NCBI RefSeq assembly: GCF_004684095.1
Contig: NZ_SRII01000001.1
Location: 558,001-622,000 of the forward strand
Reading direction: 5' to 3'
Source of the DNA: Hymenobacter sp. UV11
GTDB lineage: Bacteria > Bacteroidota > Bacteroidia > Cytophagales > Hymenobacteraceae
DNA length: 64,000 bases
The notes under the pieces are model-generated. The model ran no database searches and was not told the origin of the DNA. It saw only the letters and a program-made list of their open reading frames with translations. The translations under genes were made by a program, and so were the position numbers. Shown in pieces: positions 33,892 to 42,500 of the stretch; position 1 is the first letter of the stretch, and every line of letters starts with the position of its first letter.

Positions 33892-34866
33892 CTACGCCAG
33901 GGGGTAGGCGGGCCTCGCCCCGGCCGGCGTGCGCTGGTGCCGGGCCATGCTGCGGGCCAGCCGCAGGCCGGCGCCCAGCAGCGCCGGCAGGTCGGTGAGG
34001 TGCCGCGTCGGCTCCAGGCGCAGCGCCTCGCGCAGCAAGTCGCGGGCCCCGGCCGGCAAGCCGCTGTTGGCGTACACGTTGGCCGTAGTCAGGTACAGGT
34101 CAAACAGGTGGCGGCGCAGCTTGGGTCCGTGGCCCGTAGCCGCGTAGTGCAGCCACAGCTGCCGGTACATCAGCAAAAAGCTCTTAATATTGAGGTGGCG
34201 CGGGGTGCCCGACCAGATGCCGCCCGCATGAATGCGGTACGCACTCATCACCTCGGGCAGCAGCTTGGCTTTACCCAACTCGGCGTAGAGCAGCACCAGC
34301 GAAAAGTCAATGGGCTTAACCGTGAACAGCCACGCCGGCCACGTGGGGCGCACGTTGCGCAGCATGGTAGCGCTCGTGCTCACGATGGTGTAGATGGGGG
34401 TCAGAAAATCATCAAACTCATACACATCCTGCTTGAACTTGTGCGGCACGGCGTCGGGCCGCGAGCCATCTTCGTAATGGTCCAGCACGGGGTGAAAGCA
34501 GATGGTAAAATCGGGGTTTTGGTCCAGCCACGCCACCTGGCGCCGAAGCTTTAGCGGGCTGGTCCAGTAGTCATCGCCTTCGAGCAAGGCAATGTACTCG
34601 CCCCGGCACGCTTGCAGGCAGGCGTGGAAGTTGGGTCCCATGCCCACATTATGCGGGTGGTAAATGGGCTTGAGCAGGGTAGGGTAGCGCTGCTCATAGT
34701 CGCGCACAATGCGCCGCGTCTGGTCCGTCGAGTAGTCTTCCCCCACAATTATTTCGTAGTTGAAGTCCACCTCCTGCCCCAGCACGCCATCGAGGGCTTG
34801 GCGCAAAAAAGGCTCGTGGTTATAGGCCAGAACGACCACGCTGACCTTAATAGGTGTCGAGTTCAT
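33892..34866 (-). CDS. Family 2 glycosyltransferase
   Basis: A 324-residue inverting glycosyltransferase with the GT-A fold. The nucleotide-binding opening VSVVVLAYNHEPFLRQAL and the acidic DxD-like motif in LLEGDDYW (near residue 95) are present, along with VGEDYSTDQT. It is soluble or membrane-associated, with no clear transmembrane segment. It lies between the DegT aminotransferase and the HTTM gene on the same strand and likely adds a sugar to a surface glycan. The donor and acceptor cannot be read from sequence. Confidence 0.88.
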   Translation of the reverse strand: MNSTPIKVSVVVLAYNHEPFLRQALDGVLGQEVDFNYEIIVGEDYSTDQTRRIVRDYEQRYPTLLKPIYHPHNVGMGPNFHACLQACRGEYIALLEGDDYWTSPLKLRRQVAWLDQNPDFTICFHPVLDHYEDGSRPDAVPHKFKQDVYEFDDFLTPIYTIVSTSATMLRNVRPTWPAWLFTVKPIDFSLVLLYAELGKAKLLPEVMSAYRIHAGGIWSGTPRHLNIKSFLLMYRQLWLHYAATGHGPKLRRHLFDLYLTTANVYANSGLPAGARDLLREALRLEPTRHLTDLPALLGAGLRLARSMARHQRTPAGARPAYPLA

Positions 34867-34980
34867 AGCAGAGTAGCATAGAGTAAGTATCTGAAAAAAT
34901 GCGTTGTTAGCGGCTGGCTGTCAACTTGTAGCCTGCCACGCGCTCAACTGCTGGTAGCTGCTGGCTGACAACCGTAGGCG

Positions 34981-36072
34981 CTAAGCAGGTACCGCGCTGG
35001 CCACGGCCAGCCGCACCAGCCCCGCAATGCGACGCACCTGCTCAATGTCTAGCTGGGGGTAGAAAGGCAGGCACAGCACTCGCCCGGCGGCATCTTCCGA
35101 TACCGGGCAGGCCGCCGCCCCATCGAGGTAGGGCAGGTGGTTGAGCGAGGGAAAGAAGTAGCGGCGCGTGTCGATGCCGTGCGTGGCCAGCAGGGCCTGC
35201 ACTTGCAGCAGCTGCGCCGGAGTTTCCAGCAAAATGGGAAAATAGGCGTAGTTGTACACCGTGTCGGGTGGCAGGTGGGGGTAGGCCAGGGGCAGGCCCG
35301 CCAGCTCTTGCCGGTACCAATGGTACAGCTCGGCGCGGGCGGCAATGAAGCCCGCCACCCGCGGCAGCAGGCAAAGGCCCATTGCGGCGTGCAGCTCCGA
35401 GTTTTTGCCGTTTATCCCCAGCGCCAGGTGCTCGTCGCCCACGTGCCCAAACGACTTGAGCAGGTTTACTTTCCGCGACAGCTGCTCGTCGTGGAGCAGC
35501 ACGGCCCCGCCCTCGCCCGTGTGAAACAGTTTGGTAGCGTGAAAGCTACAGGTGGTGATGTCGCCGTAGCTCAGCAGCGAGCGGCCGGCTACCTGCGTGC
35601 CAAACGCGTGCGCCCCGTCATAAATAACCCGGAGCCCGTGCCGCCGGGCAATGGCCTCGATGGCTAGCACGTCGCACGGGTAGCCATACACGTGGGTAGC
35701 CAAAATGGCGCTGGTGCGGGGCGTAATGGCCGCCTCAATCTTGGTCGCATCCAGGCAGAACGTATCGGCATCAATGTCAACGAATACCGGGGAGCAGTGC
35801 TCCCAGAGAATGGCCGCCGTAGTGGCGACGTACGAAAAAGGGGTTGTGATAATCTCCCCGCTCAGCTCCAGCGCCCGAATAGCGAGCTGCAACGCGATGG
35901 TGCCGTTGGAGGTAAAGTGCACGTAGGGTATCTGCAGATAATGGCGCAACTCGGCTTCCAGCTGCAGCAGCAGCGGTCCATTATTGGTAAGCCGGCTCCG
36001 CTCCCAAATGCCAACCAAGTAGGCGGTGTATTCTGCTAAGGGCGGTAAAAAAGGTTGCGTAACGGGAATCAA
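34981..36072 (-). CDS. DegT/DnrJ/EryC1/StrS-family aminotransferase
   Basis: A 363-residue PLP-dependent sugar aminotransferase. The PLP Lys is in FHATKLFHTGEGGA (near residue 185), the family signature. Such enzymes transfer an amino group to a 3- or 4-keto nucleotide sugar. There is no ATG near the start of the open frame. A TTG at 36072 gives the family-typical opening MIPVTQPFLPP, and another TTG lies at 36087; I chose 36072. It is first of four minus-strand genes with the GT2, HTTM and NeuD-type genes. The matching dehydratase that makes the keto sugar is not in the window. Confidence 0.85.
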   Translation of the reverse strand: MIPVTQPFLPPLAEYTAYLVGIWERSRLTNNGPLLLQLEAELRHYLQIPYVHFTSNGTIALQLAIRALELSGEIITTPFSYVATTAAILWEHCSPVFVDIDADTFCLDATKIEAAITPRTSAILATHVYGYPCDVLAIEAIARRHGLRVIYDGAHAFGTQVAGRSLLSYGDITTCSFHATKLFHTGEGGAVLLHDEQLSRKVNLLKSFGHVGDEHLALGINGKNSELHAAMGLCLLPRVAGFIAARAELYHWYRQELAGLPLAYPHLPPDTVYNYAYFPILLETPAQLLQVQALLATHGIDTRRYFFPSLNHLPYLDGAAACPVSEDAAGRVLCLPFYPQLDIEQVRRIAGLVRLAVASAVPA

Positions 36073-36381
36073 GGGGAGAGCGGGCAATATGTATTATTAC
36101 GGTAAATTTTTGGCTTCTTCGAGACTCAAGTTAAGAGGTGATAGGTTGCCCCGGCCAAATATTTTTTGGCTACTACTCTTAACCCTAACCGTATACGCGG
36201 CACTACGTGGCTAGTTATGATAGTATTATCAATTGAGTTGCTCCAGGTAATAAAAAATAGCGCCCGCCCGCCCCGCCTCCCCCCCCCGCCGCGCACAGCG
36301 GGCCGCCTGGGTTAGCCGCCGGTGCCCTGGCCACTGGCCGAGGGGCTGGTTTTTTAGCGCCTGCTTACGTACACGTGCGCT

Positions 36382-37188
36382 ATGGAAAAGACCGAAACCC
36401 CGGCCGACCGCTTTTGGCGCTGGCTACTGCCGGTAGCCGTGGTGAGCTGCCTGTACGTCAACTACCTCTACAATGCCAACCCGCCGGCCGGGGCGCTCAG
36501 CAACGGGGCCATGTCGGCGCAGCACCCTACGCTGCTCACGCCGGCGGGCTACGCGTTCAGCATCTGGGGCGTCATTTTTACGGGGCTGGTGGTGTACACG
36601 GTGTGGCAGCTGCTGCCCGCGCAGCGAGCGGCCGCCCTACCCCGCCAACTTAATTCGCTGCTGACCCGCGCCGTGCTGCTCACCACGGCCTGGACGCTGG
36701 TATTCAGCTACGGCATCATCGGGACCAGTCTTACCGTGATGCTGTTTATCCTGCTGCTGCTGGCCCAGACCTACGGCCGCGCCCGGCGCCTGGTGCTAGC
36801 CAATGCCGCGCCCGGCTGGCCGGTGTGGTTCCTGAGCCTGTATCTGGGCTGGATAATGCTGGCCACGGTGCTCAACTTTATTTTTGGCTTGCGCGATGGC
36901 TTTGGCGCGCACGGGCTGGTGTGGTCGGCGCCGGCCAGCCTGGTGGGCTGCTACGCGCTGCTGGTGGTAGCGGCCGGGCTGGGCGTGGCGCTGGCCTGGC
37001 ACTTTCGCGATGCGCTGCTGCCGCTGCCCATTGCCTGGGGGCTGGTGGGCACCTGGCAGGCCCAGCGCGCCGCCGAGCCAGGCCTGGCGCTCACGGCGCT
37101 GGGGGCCGCCGTGGCGCTGCTGGTAGGCGCCGCGCTGGCGGGCTGGCAGCGCCGCCGCGCGCCCGGCCGGGTGGCGTTGGCCGAGTAG
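36382..37188 (+). CDS. TspO/MBR-like membrane protein
   Basis: A 268-residue membrane protein with about eight hydrophobic segments. The segment LTPAGYAFSIWGVIFTGLVV fits the TspO-related tryptophan-rich sensory fold, but the protein is longer than classic TspO (about 160 residues). Such proteins bind porphyrins or act as transporters or sensors; no substrate can be given. The start is ATG 36382. About 290 bp of AT-rich and then GC-rich DNA precede it with no gene. It is followed by tpiA. Confidence 0.65.
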   Translation: MEKTETPADRFWRWLLPVAVVSCLYVNYLYNANPPAGALSNGAMSAQHPTLLTPAGYAFSIWGVIFTGLVVYTVWQLLPAQRAAALPRQLNSLLTRAVLLTTAWTLVFSYGIIGTSLTVMLFILLLLAQTYGRARRLVLANAAPGWPVWFLSLYLGWIMLATVLNFIFGLRDGFGAHGLVWSAPASLVGCYALLVVAAGLGVALAWHFRDALLPLPIAWGLVGTWQAQRAAEPGLALTALGAAVALLVGAALAGWQRRRAPGRVALAE

Positions 37189-37219
37189 GAGGGGGTAGGG
37201 CGGGGCTGCCTGGGTGCCG

Positions 37220-37227
37220 TACTTTTG
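37220..37227 (+). promoter_or_regulatory. Putative -7 box TACTTTTG for tpiA
   Basis: An exact TAnnTTTG 45 nt before the tpiA ATG. The expected -33 TTTG was not found. Confidence 0.4.
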
Positions 37228-37272
37228 CCCCGAGCCCTAGCGGTTGTTTTTTTACTTTTTAGCCTTTCTCTA

Positions 37273-38037
37273 ATGCGCCAAAATTTCGTTGCCGGCAACT
37301 GGAAAATGAACCTCACCCTGCCCGAAGCGCAGGCCCTGACCATCGAGCTCATGGAGCTCCTGAAGGCCGACCTGACCGCCGCGCGCCCACAGGTAGTCGT
37401 TTGCCCGTCCTTCCCCCTGCTGATGGCCGTGGGCCAGCTGCTGGGCGACAGCGGCAACCCCGCCCTCGGGGCGCAGAACTTTCACCAGAAAGAAAGCGGC
37501 GCCTACACCGGCGAGGTGTCGGCCAAGCAGCTGCAATCGGTAGGCTGCGAGTACGTGATTCTGGGCCACTCCGAGCGCCGCCAGCAATTTCACGAAGATG
37601 ATACCCTGCTGGCCGAAAAGCTCAAAACGGCCCTCACCGCTGGCCTGAAGCCCATTTTCTGCGTGGGCGAAACCCTCGAAACCCGCGAGGCCGACGAAAC
37701 CTTCGACTACATTGGCCAGCAGCTGGCCGCCGGCCTGTTTCACCTCAGCAAGGAAGAATTTGGCGGGTTAGTGATTGCCTACGAGCCCATCTGGGCCATT
37801 GGCACGGGGCGCACGGCCAGTAGCGAGCAGGCGCAGGAGGTGCACGCCTTCATTCGGGCGCAGGTAGCGGCGGCCTACGACGCGGCCACTGCCGCCGATA
37901 CCACCATTTTATACGGCGGCTCATGCAACGCGCAGAACGCCCGCGAGCTCTTCTCCCAACCCGACGTCGACGGCGGCCTCATCGGGGGCGCGTCGTTGAA
38001 ATCACGCGATTTTGTCGAGATTGTAAAGTCTTTCTAG
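37273..38037 (+). CDS. tpiA: Triosephosphate isomerase
   Basis: A 254-residue TIM-barrel enzyme interconverting dihydroxyacetone phosphate and glyceraldehyde 3-phosphate. The active-site Lys in NWKMN (near 12), His in GHSERR (near 98) and Glu in AYEPIWAIGTG (near 171) are all present, as is the loop YGGSCNAQNA. The ATG at 37273 begins MRQNFVAGNWKM; the longer frame to 37225 is a hydrophobic run not seen in the family. Confidence 0.97.
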   Translation: MRQNFVAGNWKMNLTLPEAQALTIELMELLKADLTAARPQVVVCPSFPLLMAVGQLLGDSGNPALGAQNFHQKESGAYTGEVSAKQLQSVGCEYVILGHSERRQQFHEDDTLLAEKLKTALTAGLKPIFCVGETLETREADETFDYIGQQLAAGLFHLSKEEFGGLVIAYEPIWAIGTGRTASSEQAQEVHAFIRAQVAAAYDAATAADTTILYGGSCNAQNARELFSQPDVDGGLIGGASLKSRDFVEIVKSF

Positions 38038-38142
38038 CGCACTGGCACTGCTGGGAGAAGGGTTTGCATTTTGGGCAGAATTCTTGCCTGTGCTACATAA
38101 AACCCGCAAAAATTTGCCTCACCTTTTCCCGCAGCCCCGGCC

Positions 38143-38511
38143 ATGCTCTCGTTTTTACTTTCTTTTCTGCTGCTGTTCGCTTCGCCCGCTCCGATGGGGG
38201 TAGGGCCGGCGGCACACCTGGCGGGCTCGGTCGAGCCGTGCAAAATCTACGGCTCGGTATACCTCGAAATGGACCCGCGCCGGGCCAACTCGTGCTTCGC
38301 CGTAGTATACATGGAGCCCGAGCAGGCGTTCGCCGACGTGCTGGTTTTCAACGAAACCAACAAGCTCTTCGCCGACAAAGCCGGCCTGTGGAGCCCGGCC
38401 GAAAACCGCGAGTTTGCCGACTACGTGCTCTTCGTGACCACCGACCGCAGCCGGGCCGATTTCGCCATTCACTACACCAAAGTCCGCTCGTTTGCGGGCT
38501 GTAAGCAGTAA
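38143..38511 (+). CDS. DUF6150-family exported protein
   Basis: A 122-residue protein with an N-terminal signal segment (MLSFLLSFLLLFASPAP) and a small domain with the pattern IYGSVYLEM, then FNETNKLFADKAGLW and ENREFADYVLF, ending near a Cys (FAGCKQ). This matches the DUF6150 pattern from memory. No activity is known. It lies between tpiA and the family A repeat that precedes prmA. Confidence 0.7.
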   Translation: MLSFLLSFLLLFASPAPMGVGPAAHLAGSVEPCKIYGSVYLEMDPRRANSCFAVVYMEPEQAFADVLVFNETNKLFADKAGLWSPAENREFADYVLFVTTDRSRADFAIHYTKVRSFAGCKQ

Positions 38512-38536
38512 TACTTGCTGATTTCTATTAACTAAA

Positions 38537-38635
38537 AGAACGTCATGCTGAGCTTGTCGAAGCATCTCGCTCGCATCGTCTGAGTTCGTTCAACGATGCA
38601 GGCGAGATGCTTCGACAAGCTCAGCATGACGTTCT
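38537..38635. repeat. Family A palindromic repeat, copy 4
   Basis: Nearly perfect arms of about 40 nt (38537-38577 and 38593-38635), sharing AGAACGTCATGCTGAGCTTG and extending into tcgctcgcatcgt. It lies between the DUF6150 gene and prmA. Confidence 0.9.
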
Positions 38636-38678
38636 GTTTGTTGGTAGATAATTGACTCATAAAGAACATATTCGTACA

Positions 38679-39509
38679 ATGGATTTTATTGAACTGACTG
38701 TACAGGCCCCGCGCGAGCTGGCCGAAATGCTGATTGCCGAGCTGGGCGAAGTGGGCTTCGACACCTTCGAAGACAACGACGCCGGCTTTTGCGCCTACAC
38801 CACCGAAGAGGCGTTTGACCGCGACGCGGTGGCCGAGATTATGAGCCGCTACGAGGGTATCGGCGAGCTGGCGTTTTCGGACCGCATCATCACGCGCCAG
38901 AACTGGAACAGCGAGTGGGAAAAGAATTTTCAGCCGCTCGTTATTGCCGACCGCGTGTCGGTGCGGGCGCCGTTTCACCCCCGGCCCGAGAGCGTAGACT
39001 ACGACATCGAGATAATGCCGCGCATGTCGTTTGGCACTGGCCACCACGAAACCACGGCCCTCATGATTGAGAACCAGCTCGACATTGACCACCACGGTAA
39101 GCGCGTGCTGGACATGGGCTGCGGCACCGGCATCCTGGCCATTATGGCCGAAAAACTGGGTGCCCGCCAGGTGCTGGCTGTGGATGTGGAGCCCTGGACC
39201 GTGGAAAACGCCCGCGACAACGCCGCCGAGAACCACTGCCGCACGATAGAGTGCCGCCTGGGCGGCGCCGAAACCTTGGCCGACGAAGCACCCTTCGACC
39301 TCATTTTGGCCAATATTAACCGCAATGTTTTGCTCGAAGACATGCACGCCTACGCCCGACTGCTACCCAGCGGGAACCCAATTTTGTTCAGTGGGTTTTA
39401 TGAGGAAGATTTGGCTAAAATAACGGCTGAAGCCACCCGCCAGGGCCTCCGTTATGAGCGCCACCGGAGCCTGCGTAGCTGGGTTTCAGCAATTTTTACG
39501 AAATTGTAG
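38679..39509 (+). CDS. prmA: Ribosomal protein L11 methyltransferase
   Basis: A 276-residue SAM-dependent methyltransferase that trimethylates ribosomal protein L11. The recognition segment FGTGHHETTALM, the SAM motif I VLDMGCGTGILAIM (near 144-157) and the ANINRN motif (near 210) are visible. The N-terminal L11-binding domain is short. The ATG at 38679 begins MDFIELTVQAP; the frame to 38652 adds part of the region after the repeat. Confidence 0.94.
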   Translation: MDFIELTVQAPRELAEMLIAELGEVGFDTFEDNDAGFCAYTTEEAFDRDAVAEIMSRYEGIGELAFSDRIITRQNWNSEWEKNFQPLVIADRVSVRAPFHPRPESVDYDIEIMPRMSFGTGHHETTALMIENQLDIDHHGKRVLDMGCGTGILAIMAEKLGARQVLAVDVEPWTVENARDNAAENHCRTIECRLGGAETLADEAPFDLILANINRNVLLEDMHAYARLLPSGNPILFSGFYEEDLAKITAEATRQGLRYERHRSLRSWVSAIFTKL

Positions 39510-39567
39510 CCGCCTTAGCTTCGCCTGGGGCTTTTACGCTAGTTTATTCTGGTTTTAGTCCTATTAT

Positions 39568-42500
39568 ATGAAGTGTTTAGCTAGTCTACTTTTCTGTTTA
39601 TCGTTACCGTTACTGCCTGCTTGGGCCCAAACTGCAAAACCTGCTGCCCCCCCACCTGCTGGGCGGGTAGCAGGCGACGCGCGCCCCGCCCAAACGGCGG
39701 TGGCGCGCTACACGGGCCACCTCTCGCCCGACCCTGAGCAGTTCATTATCGACGTGCGCACGATGATGGTGGCCACCAACAATGCCGGGGCCAAAACGCT
39801 GGGCGACCAGCTGCGCCAGCTATGGGGTAGCAACCAGCTCACGGCCAGCCAGCAGACCACCATCGCCGGGCTGTCGCAGCAAATGCTGGACAAGAAGCTG
39901 CGGCCCATTCCGCACCTCACGGCCTTCTACAGCGCCCTGGTAAATGGCAAGACCAAGGCCGGCCTCAGCGACAAGCAACTGGACCAGTACCTCGACGCGC
40001 TGGGGCAGTCGGTAGAAAAAGACCCGGCCACCGCGGTGGAAAAGTATTTGATGGCCACGGCGCAAATGCTCAGCGGCGGCTACGTGTACCGCTCGGGCTT
40101 CAACGCGCTGCGGGCTACCGGCGGGCAGCTGTCGTTTGCCTACAAGGCGGCCGCTGCGCCCGACCCCAATGCCTCGTTTGATGCGCCGGCCGCGCCGGCC
40201 AAGCAGGCCGCCCTACCCCCCGCCGCGCCGGCCAAGCCAGTCGCTGCGGCCGCGCCTAAGCCGGCCCCCAAACCCAAACCTGTAGCCAAGAAAAAGCGCG
40301 CCAGCGATGGCTGGGACACCGCCGATATGTGGAGCGGCGGCAGCAAGGCCGCGAAAGACGATGGCTGGGGCCCGCCCATCGTGAGCAGCCCCAAGAAAAA
40401 GGCTTCCAGCGACGGCTGGGGTGCCCCGGCGAATGATGGCTGGGGCGCGCCGGCCAAGAAAAAAGCGCCCGCCAAAGCTGTTGCTAAAGCTCCTGCCAAA
40501 GCCGCGGCCAAGCCCGTAGCCGCTAAGCCGGCCCCTACCCCCGCGCCCAGCACCAGCGACTTCGACCAGCCCTTTGTGCCCTCGGCCGCGGCGGCCTACG
40601 ATGCTTACTATCCCCCGCCCGTAAGCGGCCCTCTCATCGAAATCAAAGATGCGGACTTAGTGATGCGTACCAACGGCGACTCCATCGTGCTGCGCAAGGT
40701 GAGCGGCACGATAGCGCCGGGCAGCAGCCACCTGGTAGCCACGGGCGGCCAGGTAACCTGGACCATCAAGGGCAACCCCGTGACGGCCGAGCTGGCGGCC
40801 TTCGACTTCGACCTCAGTAAGCCTGAGTTCACGGCGCAGCCCGTAACGTTGACCTACCCGGCCCTGCTCGAAGCCCCGATAAAGGGCGCCCTCAGCTACA
40901 AGAGCGTGCGCCGCAAGTCGGGCGCCACCGAAAGCAGCTACCCCCGCTTCATCTCGCTTACCAACGATGCGCGGCTCAAGAACATGGGCACGGGCCTCAG
41001 CTACCAGGGTGGCGTGTCGATTGCGGGCAGCCAGGTGCTGTCGGCGGCGCTCGATGGCTCCATGTCCCACCTCACCGTGCGGCAGGACAACAAGCTGCGC
41101 TTTCGCTCGGCCTCGCGCAGCTTTGTGCTCGGTGACTCGGTTATCACGGCCAGCCGGGCGGCGGTAGCGCTTTACGAGAGCACCGGCGACTCCATTACCC
41201 ACCCCGGCGTGGAGCTTAAATACCTGAAAGGCAAGGAACAGCTCAAGCTGTTGTATGAGCAGGGGCTGTACCGCAATGCGCCGTATTCGGACTCGTACCA
41301 CCAAGTCGATATTCGGGCGCAGATGCTGGTCTGGAACCTGCGCGAGCCCAAGATGGACTTCAGCATCATCACGGCGCCCACCCAGGTATCGGCCGATTTT
41401 GAGAGCCGGAACTTCTTTTCCAACGTTCGCTACCAGCAGCTCAAGAGCATCAACCACCTGCACCCGCTGCAAATGCTGCTGGGCTACAGCATCGAGCACG
41501 GCCACGGCGATGTGCTGAACGTGCACGACGTGGCGGAGGCTACCCACACCAACGAGGCCAACCTGCGTTCGGCCATCAGCGGCCTGGCCCGCGAAGGCTA
41601 CGTGGATATCAACCAGCAAACCGGCGATGTGATTTTGCTGCGTAAGGGCCGCCACTACGTGGGCGCGGCACGCGACAAAAAAGACTTCGACCACATTGAT
41701 ATTAAGTCGCTTACGGGCTCGGGCCGGAGCGCTACCCTCAACCTGGCCAGCAACGAGCTGCTGCTGCGCGGAGTGAAGCAGTTCAGCTTTTCGGACGACT
41801 CGGCGGCTGTGTATGTGCAGCCCGACAGCGGCGTAGTGCACCTGCGGCGCAACCGCAACCTCGCATTTGGCGGGCGCGTCAAAACGTCGATTTACAGCTT
41901 TAAGGGCCGCGATTTCAAGTTTGATTACGATGGGTATTACATTGACATGCCCCGTATTGACTCGCTCAGCATTCGCAACAAGAAGAAGAAAGCCTCCAAC
42001 AAAAACGGCGCGCTGGCGGTGGAAGAAGGCCTGCCCAGCGAGTTTGTGCTCACCAACAAGGGCAACTACCAAAGCGGCCGGCTGTACCTGAACGACCCCA
42101 AAAACCGCTCGGGCCGCAAAAAGCTGCCCAAGTATCCGTCGTTCACCTCGTCGTCGGGCGCCTACGTGTACTTCAACAAGCCCGACATGCTGGGCGGCGC
42201 CTACGACTCGACTACGTACTTCGACGTGCCGCCCTTTAGTTTCGACTCGATGGGCACCGGGCGCTCGCGCGGCACCTTCGTGGGCGTATTCCACAGCCGC
42301 GCCCTACCCCCCATCAAAACGGCGTTGAGCACTCAGGAAGACGGCTCGATGGGCTTTGAGCATACGGTGCCGGCGGCGGGCTACCCCCTGTTTGGCGGCA
42401 AGGGCCGGCTGTCGGGCGGGGCCAAGGTGAAGCTTAATACCAAGGGTTTGCAATCGAACGGCACCGTAACCTACCTCGGCGCCACCATGCAGAGCGACCG

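Noticed and set aside
34867-34980. Possible repeat between DegT and GT2 genes
   Set aside because: Only short direct words (ctggctgtcaac/ctggctgacaac) recur; the arms do not pair over a meaningful length.
36026-36214. A 62-codon open frame at the AT-rich start of the DegT upstream region
   Set aside because: Its first half overlaps the DegT gene and the rest has no coding signal.
40657-42294. A 545-codon minus-strand open frame within the giant gene
   Set aside because: The plus frame has a signal peptide and ordered composition; the minus frame is a shadow rich in Arg, His and Val.
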